Assembly: GCA_002943765.1 (NCBI GenBank)
Contig: PQWQ01000009.1
Coordinates: 558,001 to 622,000, forward strand
Origin: Psoroptes ovis
Lineage: Eukaryota; Arthropoda; Arachnida; Sarcoptiformes; Psoroptidae
Reading direction: 5' to 3'
DNA: 64,000 bases
A program made the translations under genes and the position numbers. Each line of letters begins with the position of its first letter. Within the stretch, counting starts at the first letter, position 1. Positions 46,752-58,382 of this stretch are shown here, piece after piece. The notes below the pieces were generated by a model. That model saw only the letters and a list, made by a program, of their open reading frames with translations. It did not search any database and was not told where the DNA came from.

Positions 46752-49073
46752 ATGATCGATGACAATATGTGGAAATATAAACAATTTCAAAATCCTATAT
46801 CATCACAATCGATGTCAAAGTTAGCAAATATTTCATCATCATCATCATCATCATCAAATGAAATCAATAATAGAAGAAAATTGTCATCATGGCCCATCGT
46901 AATCTTATTAATATTACCATTTTTATTATTCATCATTTTACATGATTACAATGATAGTGGTAAGTTTGAGTTTCGATTTTTGATCTATTTTTTTCTTCTC
47001 AAAAATTGTATTAATTTATTGCATACATTATTACACTGACTAAATGCATGATTGTTTGATAGTTTATAACCTTTTCAAATTATTAAAATGCCTGATGAAG
47101 CTTGTAATTGAATAATAATTTTGTTTCAAAATTAGCGCGTTGAATGAATTAGTAAACAAAAGAAAAAATAGATTAAAATCTTAAATTTTTTGCCTAGTGT
47201 TTCTTTTAAAGTTGTTGTATTGAGAACAAAAATGTGCATGAACAATTGAAACCAATGAACTTGATTATCATTTTACATTAGTGATTGTTTATATTTTCAA
47301 TTTTCACATGTTATGTAAATCATAAGATAGTTTTGATATCTATCAAAAATGAATTCGAAAAAGTTCAAGTAATTTAAAAGCGATCTTTTTTTTTGACAAG
47401 ATAAATTATCATATTGAAATTGTTGTGATCATGTTAAATCGAATCATATTGAAATGTAAAAATTATTTATATATCGTTGCTCGATAATTTTTCTAAATTT
47501 GTCAAATAAATCATGTTGAAAGTTGGCAAAACATTACATTACACATAGTAATGTCATTATTTAAAGAAAAAACGCGGAAATTTTTATTTTCCAAAAACTT
47601 TCTCCCATTTTTTTTTTTTTTTTTTGCATTCAATCCATTTTGATCATTACGGCATGTTTAGTACGAATGTGTGTATGCCATTTTCATTTATTGAATCTTT
47701 TAATTTTCCCGCAAGCTTTTACATAACTGTCATGAATTTTTCATTCCCGTTAGATTAAATAATTCATTCTCATTGCAAATATATTGCTTTTCGTATATAT
47801 ATATATTCAATGATCCATAATTTGTCCTTGATATGAAACTATTATTATTAAACTATAACCAATTTTTAATAAACAAAAGTGAATTTTAGATTAATTTTTC
47901 TTTGAAATTTTCATTTGAAAAAATGGTATGTGATTTTCTTTTTGTTTTTTTTCCCACTAGGAATCGGTTATTATTCTAATAATAATAATAACGGTGTCCA
48001 TAGCAATTTAGATTTATTAAATTCGAATTCAAATGGTGATCCATCTAATAGTAATAATAATGATAATGATAATAATCCATCATCGTTCATACAGCAAAAA
48101 CAACAATCGAATGATTGTATCTGTGATATAAATAACAGTAGTAATAATAATAATATGAATAGTCAAATAACAAAACAGCAACAACAACGTATTCCATTTA
48201 TACCAGGTGAACCCGTCTATGATTCTGATCGTACCATAATATTTTTAATAACACCAACATATACTCGGCCAACACAAATGGCTGATATGACAAGATTATC
48301 TCAGACATTGCAATTAGTTCCAGATATATTTTGGATTGTAGTTGAAGATGCACATAATAAATCTAAGTATGTCATTGCCTTCATTTTCTATCATTTTTAA
48401 TTTTTTTTAAATTCATTACAACTTGCAATATTTTAGAAGTGTTGAAGATTTATTGCGAAGATCGAATATACCATATGTACAATTACTCGGTCCTCGACCA
48501 GCTACACATCTGGATAAAAGAAGTGGAAGAGGTGTTTCAAATAGATTGCGTGCCTTCGAATGGTTAAGAGAAAACTATTCAAATACAACCCAAAATGGTG
48601 TCATTTATTTTGCTGATGATGATAATGCCTATGACATAAGAATATTTGATGAAATGCGTTCTACACGCATTGTATCAATGTTTCCTGTCGGATTGATTTC
48701 GACATTAGGTCTTTCAACGCCTATTGTTAGCCGTAAATCAGGTAAAATTATCGGTTTTCATGATCCATTTATTGGCCGTAGAAAATTTGCCGTCGATATG
48801 GCTGGATTTGCTGTTAATTTACAATTTTTTCTCAAACAAAAAAAATCCACAATGCCATATAAAGTTGGCTATGAAGAAGATTATTTTCTAAAAAGTTTAG
48901 GCGTACAAGTATGGCAATTAGAGCCGAAAGCAAAAAATTGTACAGAAATCCTAGTATGGCATACGAAAACAAAACCGAGCGATAAACCAAAGCTATCCTT
49001 GATGAAAAAAATAATTAATTATAACGAAACATATTTACCCGATCTTTATGCTAATCAATTAGAACAAACATGA
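46752..49073 (+). CDS. beta-1,3-glucuronyltransferase (GT43, B3GAT family)
   Basis: Three exons: 46752-46959, 47961-48366 and 48437-49073, 416 residues. Type II Golgi enzyme: short cytosolic tail, signal anchor WPIVILLILPFLLFIIL (about residues 47-63), a long Asn/Ser/Gln-rich stem (70-140), then the GT43 domain. Catalytic features: TPTYTRPTQMADMTRLSQTL, LLGPRPATHLDKRSGRGVSN, the metal-binding DXD in YFADDDNAYD, a GYEEDYFLKSLG segment and the C-terminal VWHTKT. These enzymes add glucuronic acid to the proteoglycan linker (GlcAT-I) or to HNK-1-type glycans (GlcAT-P/S). By eye I cannot tell which acceptor class applies. The first intron is long for this genome (1,001 bp). Confidence 0.92.
46960..47960 (+). 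other. 1-kb first intron of the glucuronyltransferase gene
   Basis: GT-AG intron (G|GTAAGT ... TTCCCACTAG|GA) of 1,001 bp, far longer than the usual 57-80 bp here. It is AT-rich with a T run near 47609-47625. Length may mean regulatory content or an unseen alternative exon; none is evident. Confidence 0.6.
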
Positions 49074-49633
49074 AAAAAATTATCCAAAATCAAAATTATG
49101 ATCAAACTTCTTTTGTTTGTTTAATGAACACAATCAATATTTTCTCCTTGAATTTTCATATTTTGATCTGAAAGAAAAAAAAAATTCAATTTTCAAATAG
49201 ATGTGCCATTACACATTATTCAATTTATTTCGATATTTTGTAAATAATTCATTTTTTTTTATTACTTAATTTCATTTTATTTTCACCAAATTATAAACTT
49301 GTAACATTATCATATTCAAGTTAATAAAATAATTTATATTGCCATGTGAGTTATTTTATTATTTTTTTTTTTGTTGTTTCAATTTCAAAGGTGTCATAAT
49401 TTATGTTTATTGAAATTATTGAAAAAAGAGAAAATATTTTAATTAGTTTTCAACTAATGTAAAAGCAAACAACAATAGTAACACATTTTTTTTGATGAAA
49501 GGCAATAAATTTGTTATCCTTTTATGCGTGTGTGTGTATGTTAAAAATTATTTTATGACAAAAAAATAATTTAACAACCATTTTAACATCAAAGGCACAT
49601 CATCATCATAATCATTATCAGTATCATTATCCA
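49074..49633. other. convergent 3' UTRs of glucuronyltransferase and ALIX
   Basis: No coding signal. AATAAA on the plus strand at 49323-49328, about 250 bases after the glucuronyltransferase stop codon, is a candidate poly(A) signal. Confidence 0.5.
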
Positions 49634-52175
49634 TTATTGTGGTGGATAGGGATAATTTCCTGGATGCGGATGACCACCTTGTGGTGGATATTGATAATTT
49701 GGTGCCGGAAAATATCCGCCTAATGAAATTTTGAAAATTAATAAAATTCATTAAATATTCATTTGCTAAAACATACCTTGTGGTGGTGGTGGCATAGCGT
49801 AAGGATTGAATCCTTGTGGCAATGGTGGCGGTGGATAATAATTATATCCAGGTCCCTGGTATGGATTATATTGTGGATAAGGTGCTGCTGGTGGAGCCGA
49901 TGACGATGATGATGTATTGCCACTTTCTGGTTTTTGATAATCAGGAGCTTTAGGCACTGGATCATTTGGTTTTGAAATTATATCATTTTGTAAATCTTTA
50001 CACAATTCTTCACGTTCAGCTTTACGTGCAAAACAAAAATCGTTCACCTTTCCTTGAAGATTGACCAACAATTGTGTTAAATCATTGTAGAATTTATTCC
50101 CTTCTTTCAAATTCGATGATAATTGCATATATGCTTCATAAGCAGCAGCACAATCACGAAGAAATTGGTCACGTTTCGAACCACTTGAACCACGTTGAGC
50201 AACAAATCTTTGATTCGCTTCTTGAATTTCATTAATCAATTTTTCTTGTTTTTCTTTACTTTGTCGTACTTTTTTCTGTAAATCATTATAAGCACCGCCA
50301 ATCACTTCTACAGCGACAGCCGATTCATCCACACCAGTATTAACATTCAAATAGCTCATAAATTGTTTACGTAATTCTTCAAATTCAACATTTTTCAATT
50401 CATTTTCCAATGATTCACGTTCACGTTTTAAGCTATCAACTTGCAACATTAATTGTCGTAATGTTTGCACAGCTGAATCGTCAACGGAACCTGAGCCATG
50501 ACTTGAAGGAATAGCATTAGCTAATGCTTGTGCTGGGCTTGCGAGTAATTTAATTTTTTCAATATTAGCATCATAATTTCCTTTGAGTTTTTTATCTGCT
50601 TCAACTGCTTTTTCAATTATATTTCGATATTTAGAAATATGTGAGCGCCATGCTTGATTCAATTTATTTGATGGTGATCGGGTCCATTTTTCTTTGAATT
50701 GGCTACGAAGTTTGTTATCGCTTTCTTCCTCTGAATCCAACGATCGCTCAATATCATCCAATATTTCACGGTTACGCCGCAATAAATCCGGCAACTCATT
50801 GATTAAACGATCAATTTCTTCGATTCCACCTTTTTGTCGAATAGCGGTTGCTTTTTCTTCAATCGATTTCGGTACTTCAACACCTTGTGTATCTTCAATA
50901 GCTGCAGGCAGATTCAGCGATGCTAGAATACCATTCAATGTTTGTGTCATATCACGTAATTGACCAATTTCACCATTGACCACTTCTTGTTTACGATTTT
51001 CCAATCTTGAAATAGATTGATGCATAGCTAATGGCAATAAATTAGTGAAAAGATCTGACTCATTTGGGAAGAACAAATTGGGTAAATCAGTCGATTTGAC
51101 TAAACAAGCTTTAGGTATTGCTGGCAATGATTTATAATCCGGTATACGTGCATGATAAATAAAATCATTATCACGTTTAACTTCTTCCAATGCTAACGTA
51201 GCTTTATTGATAATTTCTTTGAATTTTTCTGCCAAACCAATTGTTGCACGAGATTCAGCTGTTTTGAAAAATTCCAACGCTTTAGTCAATCGAGTGATTT
51301 GTTCGCCGAATTCTTTCTTATCTTTGGCCACCATTGCTTGATAATATTCTGCAACACCTTTGTAGGCATTGTGTTTCTGTACGATAATATCCACCCATTC
51401 CGGCAAGAATGCTTTATCTTTGTAATTGATTGATTGGATTTGTTTCTCAACTTCACCATAGAATTCAACACATTGAGCGACAACGCGAGCGATTGAGCTT
51501 TCTTTCATGCCATCATTATATGCTTTAAAAAAGAATGCTTCTTGAGCTTGTGCCAACATCAAATGTTGTAACATATTCAATACTTCTGTTTGTAAATCAA
51601 ATGTAAGCTCATTTCCATCTGATGATGATGATGATGTATGTTTTAGTGCTTGGAATATGCCAGCACTACCTTGAAAATGTTTGATGGCTAATTTCAATGA
51701 ATTATCATTGAAAGATCCTTCTTTGCAATAATATGCGCCCAATGTACTCATCAATGCACCAATATTGAACATAACGCAAACTTTTTCAAAACTTAAATTC
51801 GATACGGTCATCGAAGACGATGAAAATATGCCACCTTTATCGAATGCGTCTTTCCATTTGAATGGTACATTTGCTTGTGGCAATTTATTATTCAACAATA
51901 CCAATTGATCATAATATCTAATCGAATAAAAAAAATCAACATGATGAATCATCATCATTTTCAAGTACTTACTTTTCGATCGTTTCCAAGCTTGTCTCTT
52001 GACTTGATTCAATATTACGTGATGTTGCATTGTTACGCATACGATTCAATACTTCAAGATTATCTTTAGATTTTTCATCGACATTACCATATTGTGCATT
52101 GATCGATACTTTCAAATATTTGACCAAATCAACTTCATATGTCTTTTTCAACGGTATTGAAACAAGATATTCCAT
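49634..52175 (-). CDS. PDCD6IP: ALIX / PDCD6IP, ESCRT accessory BRO1 protein
   Basis: Three exons: 52175-51973, 51917-49777 and 49719-49634, 809 residues. ALIX links ESCRT-III to cargo and membrane in multivesicular bodies, cytokinesis and membrane repair. The start chosen is the Met of MEYLVSIPLKKTYEVDL, which aligns residue by residue with human MATFISVQLKK; an upstream Met would add seven residues. The BRO1 domain (about 1-360) includes YYDQL, FTWKD-type FKWKDAFDKGG, MLAQAQEAFFFKA, and KKDNDFIYH-like KRDNDFIYHARIPD. A helical V domain (about 360-690) follows, then a Pro/Tyr-rich tail (NPYQGPGYNYYPPPPLPQG) that continues over the last intron into GGYFPAPNYQYPPQ. Length matches the family (868 in human). 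Confidence 0.95.
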
Positions 52176-52196
52176 ATTTTCAAATGATAACACCAA

Positions 52197-52679
52197 TTTA
52201 ATTCAAAAATAAAATATTCAAAATGAAAAAAACGATGACAAGCGTACTGTTTAAAGTGATTATTTATATTTGTCAGACGATTTTTTGAACAAAACAAATA
52301 TTTATCTTTGAGTTTTATCAATATCAAATAATTGCAATATGAGCAATCAAAAATATGATTATGTTTCTATTTTTTCAATAAAAATATTAGCATAATACGC
52401 GTTATGAAGAGCAAAATAGATGGCGTTTTCAAGGCATATAGGAGTGTCTTTGAATTTACATCATTAAATACCAATGTATGATTAAAGAAATATGAAAAAA
52501 TTAATTGATATCGGATGTTTTTTTGTCTGATCGTTGATTCATAAGATGGCGTTTAATTTGTAAAATACATTTTTATTTGAAAAAATTTATTTGAAAGATA
52601 AAAAAATATTTTTTAAGCAGATTTTTAATGAGGATTTTCATCATTTGAATATTATTCATGTGGATTTTTGCCAGATTTC
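52197..52679. other. intergenic between ALIX and CCT8
   Basis: ALIX upstream region and CCT8 3' UTR. A short plus-strand frame of 25 codons at about 52405-52480 was noted but has no support. Nothing else recognised. Confidence 0.5.
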
Positions 52680-54378
52680 TCAATCCTGATCCCAATGTCC
52701 TTGTTGTTGTGGTGGTTTAGGTCCACCAGCCGGTTTCGAACAAATGATTTGATCAACTTGCAAAATTGTACTGGTTACTTGCGATGCATACTTAATACCC
52801 CAATATTTTGCCAAATATAAATCCAATATTGAATTTTTCAGACTATCTTGAACAGCTGTTGCATCGGATGTGATATCAACACCTTCAGTGTGATTACCTG
52901 CATCATGCGATGATAATAATTTTGATAATATCTCTTGTTGATTTATGCCACCATTTTGAGCAATCACAACTGGCAAACTTCGAAGAGCTTCAGCGAATTT
53001 TTCAACACCATATTGCTCTAAACCTAAACCTTCAGCGTATTCAGCAGTCATACGAGATAATTCAATTTCACATGCACCAGCACCTGCTACCAATCTACCA
53101 TCACGTGTAAGTACTTTGAAAGTATTGAGACCATCGTTCAGGGCACGTTCAATATCATCCATCAAATTATCAGTTGAACCACGAATCACAATGGTTGATA
53201 TTTTAGTTGCTTTTGAATCTTGTTTGAAAATGACAACACTTGTGCCACCGATTTCATCGATGTAAGCAGCATCAATTGAACCAAGTTCTTCGGGAGTTGG
53301 GGCGATTATTTTAGTCAAAGCTGTGGCGCCGACTGTTTGACAAAGACGGCGTAAATCAAATTTAGAATGCAAACGTACAGCCATCAAGCCAAATTTGTTG
53401 ATATAATGTAATGCTAAATCGCCAAATTTTCCACCAGACACAATAACTTTGGCGCCTGCATCAGCGATTGCTTTGATTTGAGATTCGAGAACATTTTCTT
53501 CGCCTTTGCTAAAATTTTTCAATTCTTCAGCTGTTTTTATCAAAACAGTACCTTTGGTTTCTGTCGCTTGTACATCGATTGGACAAGTAAAACAAACAAC
53601 TTTAGCATCTTTGACTGTTGTCACATCGCCTTGTACAGCTTTTTTAAATATCATTCCATTAATGACTTGTGAGCTTTCAATTCCTGAACCAAGAATTTTA
53701 CAAACGCGAACATTATCAACATTAAAATGACCTTGTTTTTGATCATAAACTGATAGAGCAGCTTTGACCACTAAATCGGTGAGAAAATCTTCATTACCAT
53801 ACTGTTTGCTCATCAATGCAGTACGAATTGGTTTTGATATTTCTGATACGTTAGTTAGATCTTTGACTTCATCGACAACAACCTTTGGTAGAAAATCTTC
53901 GAGAATTTTTCGTGCAGCCTCATTATATCCTTGAATAATTTCAATTGGTTTCAAACCTAAACGAATCAATGTTTCTGCATTTTCCAACAAAGCACCAGAT
54001 AAAAGAATGACAAAATTTGTACCGTCACCAACCTATCAAATGAATCAAAAAATTAATTTCACGAACTATCAAAGATAATATGAGAAATACTTCATGTTCC
54101 ATAATCTGTGATGCTTGAACAATCAACTTAGCAGCCGGATGATTGACATCTAATTCATTTATGATTGTTGCTGCATCAGATGTAACAAATAATTTTTCAA
54201 GATGATTAATGATCATTTTATTTAATCCTCGTGGACCATATGATGATTTGAATGTTCTTGCAAATTCTGTACATGCTTCAATATTACGCAAACAAGATTC
54301 TTCAACACCGGCAAAATAACGGCTACCTTCTTTCATCATCGACATGAATCCAGGTGCTTTCGGTACTGACATAGCCAT
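52680..54378 (-). CDS. CCT8: T-complex protein 1 subunit theta (CCT8)
   Basis: Two exons, 54378-54091 and 54032-52680, 546 residues. One of eight subunits of the cytosolic TRiC/CCT chaperonin that folds actin and tubulin. It matches CCT8 from end to end: VPKAPGF, INHLEKLFVTSDAATI, HPAAKLIVQAS, the nucleotide motif VGDGTNFV (rejoined across the intron), MSKQYGNEDFL, GHFNVDNVRVCKILGSGIES, TETKGTVLIKTAEELKNFSK, RRLCQTVGATAL, STIVIRGSTDNLMDDIERAL, and the C-terminal VDQIICSKPAGGPKPP. The usual GGGA motif reads GAGACEIEL. Length is normal (548 in human). Confidence 0.98.
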
Positions 54379-54696
54379 TTTTGGAAAGATTTATTTATTG
54401 ATTTAAATTCAGATAAAAATTAAAATAAAAAACTAAATTCAAAAATTATTCTAGATAATTTTCAACTAAACAATGAAACACGCCTGAAATCTTTTTTTCA
54501 TAATGAATCAAAGCAGCATGGCAACACAATGAATTTGAAATGAGAAATTCGTAAAGAACGTTTTTGAATTTTTTTTTTTTTTAAGTTTTTTGTTTTGTTT
54601 ACATACAATGTCATCATGAGATTTAATTGAAATATCATTTATATATTACAATATTATCTAATTATCCGGTAATATTCATCAAATCAAATTGATACT

Positions 54697-54805
54697 TTAA
54701 GATTTGTGGAAAAAAAATGCAATAGCCATATGATAATTAACAATCAATAAACTTATACCAAGTGCAATCATTGGAAGTGTTGTTCCAAATCGTTTTGATA
54801 CATAT
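54697..54805 (-). CDS. orphan terminal exon of a small membrane protein
   Basis: Minus strand, preceded by an acceptor (GATTTTAG|A) and ending in TAA. It reads 35 codons, YVSKRFGTTLPMIALGISLL followed by IVNYHMAIAFFFHKS, with a basic start and one hydrophobic helix. The frame is also open about ten codons upstream of the acceptor (KDFR). It resembles the tail of a small mitochondrial or ER membrane subunit, but I cannot name it. No upstream exon with a Met was identified between here and 55300. Confidence 0.4.
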
Positions 54806-56049
54806 CTAAAATCTTTTTCTTTTTTGGTAAGTTTTTACCAAATTTTTCAATTCAATTCAATGCATTCATTTATTAATAAATATTTGCAAGAAACAAATCA
54901 AGGTTTTGTGCATTTTTTTTTTTTTTTGGCCCGACAATTCATTAAATCCCGTTAGAATTTAAATTGAAAATTAAATTCATCATTTATCTCTTTATTTGTT
55001 TTGATTATGTTCATTCAAAATTTTCACCATTCATATTTTAATGAATGATAATATCTGATTACGGTAAATGGCTGTAGAACAGGTTCATAGCAGCTTTAAT
55101 TAGAGTTTTTTCTGCCAAATGTTACATATAATGTTTCCCACTGAAACCTTCCACGTTTTACCATCTTCTTTCTTTTTCAGGTGAAAATCTAGTTTGACCA
55201 TCATCATTATCATATGACCTAAACAACAGCCATGACTGAACATTTTTCTCCTCAACATTACATGTTACATGATGATGCTATTTACAGGTTTTAGGATTGT
55301 ACGATTATACATTTAAGAAAATAAAAATTATTAAATTATAAGATATTATGATTTCGTTGATGTCCAGTTTCGAATGAAAATATTTTCATAAGAGAAATAC
55401 ATAAGATGTTATTATTTTTGAATTTTTTTTTAAATAAAAATCAAGTTTTATCAATTTTTTTGTATCCCATATGTATGCATGCATGAATATCCTCCTGTAT
55501 CTTTGCCGGTAAATTGTTTTCATAGTCATAATAATTATAATTATAGTAATAATAAAAATAAATTACTGTTCAAAGATGTATGAGAAGAGGAAACAAAGAT
55601 TTGATGTGCAAAAAAAAAAAGTTATATAATTCTCATCATCATACCACATTCATTCAATTATTTTGGTTATGTAATATTTAATGTGTTTGAGACACTCTTT
55701 CAAATATGATTTTCTTTCTCTCTTTTGCTCAATTTTCCGTTTTTTTTTACCTGGTGATAAAATGAAAAAAAAATGTACACCTGATTATCATTATTATTAT
55801 TATCATCATCATCATCATCATCATCATCAAATAATTATTGTGAATACAGATATGAACCAGTTGCATCTTTGAGATAAAAGAAAAAATGCACTTGTTTGAA
55901 TATCTTTTTTTTTATTACTTCTTCCAACAAATAGTTTTTTTTTTGAGATGTGAATACAAAATATACATTTCAAAAATGAATAACATTATCAAATGAAATG
56001 AGTTTTTGAAGGAAAATGCTTATAATTTCGTCTTCAAAATATATTTATT

Positions 56050-56051
<2 letters not shown>

Positions 56052-56080
<29 letters not shown>
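56052..56080. repeat. (GT)n microsatellite
   Basis: About fourteen uninterrupted TG units in the HMG-CoA synthase upstream region. Confidence 0.95.
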
Positions 56081-56083
<3 letters not shown>

Positions 56084-56747
56084 CTTACATTTCACATATT
56101 TTTTTTTCTTTTTCAGTTTAATCAGATCAACCACAACTGAAATGAACTAACCATCCATATCCATATACATTCATGCATACATACTACATTCAATAGCTAC
56201 ATCGTTAGCCTGTTTTCCAGTTAGCCATTAAGATTGAATTTTGTAATTTTCTTCATTCATTCATTTAAATTCAAATTTTTAAATATTTATTTATTTATTT
56301 GTTGTGTCCGAATTGGCAAAGAATGGAAAATGTTCATTCATGAATATCATATGTACTGTTTGTTTGTTTTCTTTATTTGTTTGTTTTAATTACAGATTAT
56401 CTAAATTAATATGTGTCAAAAAGTACTAAATTATCAATATTTATTTTTGATGTGAATGTGGTTAAATTTGAATGAAATGAAATTAATTTGATTTACATTC
56501 AAGTTAAAACATATAATTGATTATTATTTCAAATTTCATTCATTTATTTAGATATTTTTTTTCATCTATTGAATATCGAATCATTGATTAAAAATAAGAT
56601 TATTAGTCATATCATCATCATATGTATTTAAATTATTGATTTTGAATGATTTAATTGACAAAACAAAACAGCAATCATTCAATTTAATCGTTCATTATTA
56701 TATCAAATTTATTCGCTTAATATATTGTAATCTTTGAAAATCTAAAT

Positions 56748-58382
56748 ATGCCAGCAAATCGATTGCAAAATGGTACATCATCAATTACAAACGGTTGTAA
56801 ATGGCCTGAAAATGTTGGCATCATTGCCATGGATATTTATTTTCCATCATATTATGTCGATCAAACTGAATTAGAAGAATTTAATGGTGTTTCCAAGGGT
56901 AAATATACTATTGGGCTTGGACAACTTAAAATGGGTTTCACTGATGATCGTGAAGATATTTCATCAATTTGTTTAACTGTAACTGAAAGTCTGTTGAAAA
57001 AATATCAAATATCACCATTGGATGTCGGTTTTCTCATGATTGGTACTGAAACAATTATTGACAAATCGAAGAGTATTAAAACAGTACTGATGGATCTATT
57101 TAAAGATAGCGGAAATACTGATATCGAAGGTATACATGTTACGAATGCTTGTTATGGTGGTACAGCATCATTATTTCATGCAATGGATTGGATTGAATCG
57201 AGCAATTGGGATGGACGTTATGCAATTGTTGTTGCTGCTGATATTGCTGTTTATGCAAGTGGTCCAGCCAGACCAACCGGTTAGTAGCTGTTGGCCACAA
57301 TCAATATAACTGTGATTGATAATAAATTTTTTTTTCTGTTCATCATTCGATAGGGGGATGTGGTGCCGTTGCAATGCTGATCGGGCCAAATGCAGCAATC
57401 GTATTAGATCGTAAAGTACGCTCCACATACATGGCAAACGTTTATGATTTTTATAAGCCTGATCTCTCATCTGAATATCCATATGTTGATGGACCTTTAT
57501 CAAATCAATGCTATTTACAAGCGTTAGATCGTTGTTTTAATCTCTATTTTGACAAAGCTAATCGTTATCGAAATGAATTATTAAATCATAGCGACAATCA
57601 TATTGCAGAACAATCAATGATTGAATTGAACCATTTTGATGCCATCATTTTTCATGCGCCTTATTGTAAATTAGTTCAAAAATCAGTTGCACGTATGCAT
57701 TTGCTCAATAATCTTCGTTTACAAGAGTACGATCCTAATCAATTTGATGAAAAATTGGAAAAATATAGGTACGTTTTCAATCTGTTTCTATTATTTTGAC
57801 AATCAATAAATTCGTTTATCTTTTATTAATAGAAATATTAAGCTAGAAGATTCATATAATGATCGCGAGTTGGAAAAACTTCTGCTTACATTAAGTTCGG
57901 ACAATTTTATTAAACGTACTGATCCAAGTTTGATGTTGGCACGTGAAATCGGTAACATGTATACAGCATCACTTTATGCATGTGTTATCTCCTACCTTAT
58001 TAGGTAATTTCCATTAAGATTATTGATAAATAAATAACTGATAGATTTTTTTCTTAGTGACTCAGTTGAAAATTTACTGGACAAACATCTTCTGTTATTT
58101 TCATATGGTTCTGGTTTGGCTGCATCAATGTTTTCAGCTCGTATCACAAATGACAAAGCTATATTATCACGTTTGATAAAAGGTTTAAGCGATGTCCAAC
58201 AACGATTACAGCAACGTCTACGTGTTTCACCAGCCAAATTTGAAGAAATTTTGAATTTACGCGAAAAAACACATAATTTAGCTCCATATACACCTACAGG
58301 TGACACATCTTCATTAATGCCTGGCACTTATTACATCACAGATATTGATCAAAAATATCATCGTAAATATTTACAAATTTAA
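56748..58382 (+). CDS. HMGCS1: cytosolic hydroxymethylglutaryl-CoA synthase
   Basis: Four exons: 56748-57279, 57354-57768, 57833-58003 and 58058-58382, 480 residues. It condenses acetyl-CoA with acetoacetyl-CoA in the mevalonate pathway, which arthropods use for isoprenoids and juvenile hormone-type terpenoids, not for sterols. The catalytic triad is intact: Glu101 (GTETIIDKSKS), Cys135 (NACYGGTA) and His278 (FHAPYCKLVQKS). Other family blocks are GIIAMDIYFPSYYVDQ, the GCGAVAMLIGPNA nucleotide turn rebuilt across the first intron, and SYGSGLAASMFS. No mitochondrial presequence is seen, so the cytosolic form is likely. Length fits (520 in human). Confidence 0.96.

Larger units (their letters stand above)
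54379..56747. other. 2.4-kb intergenic region between divergent CCT8 and HMG-CoA synthase
   Basis: Mostly AT-rich. Contains an unassigned coding-like exon at 54697-54805 (minus), an ATC repeat near 55801-55829, and a long GT repeat at 56052-56080. It also contains the promoters of CCT8 and HMGCS. An HMGCS 5' non-coding exon could be present but is not visible. Confidence 0.5.

Noticed and set aside
52405..52480. 25-codon plus-strand frame between ALIX and CCT8
   Set aside because: Too short, with no splice sites or conserved residues to support it.
49634..54378. Co-directional PRPF3/CALML4 and ALIX/CCT8 gene pairs considered as operon-like units
   Set aside because: Gaps of about 200-500 bp, unrelated functions and no trans-splicing signal. 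Ordinary gene clustering in a compact genome.
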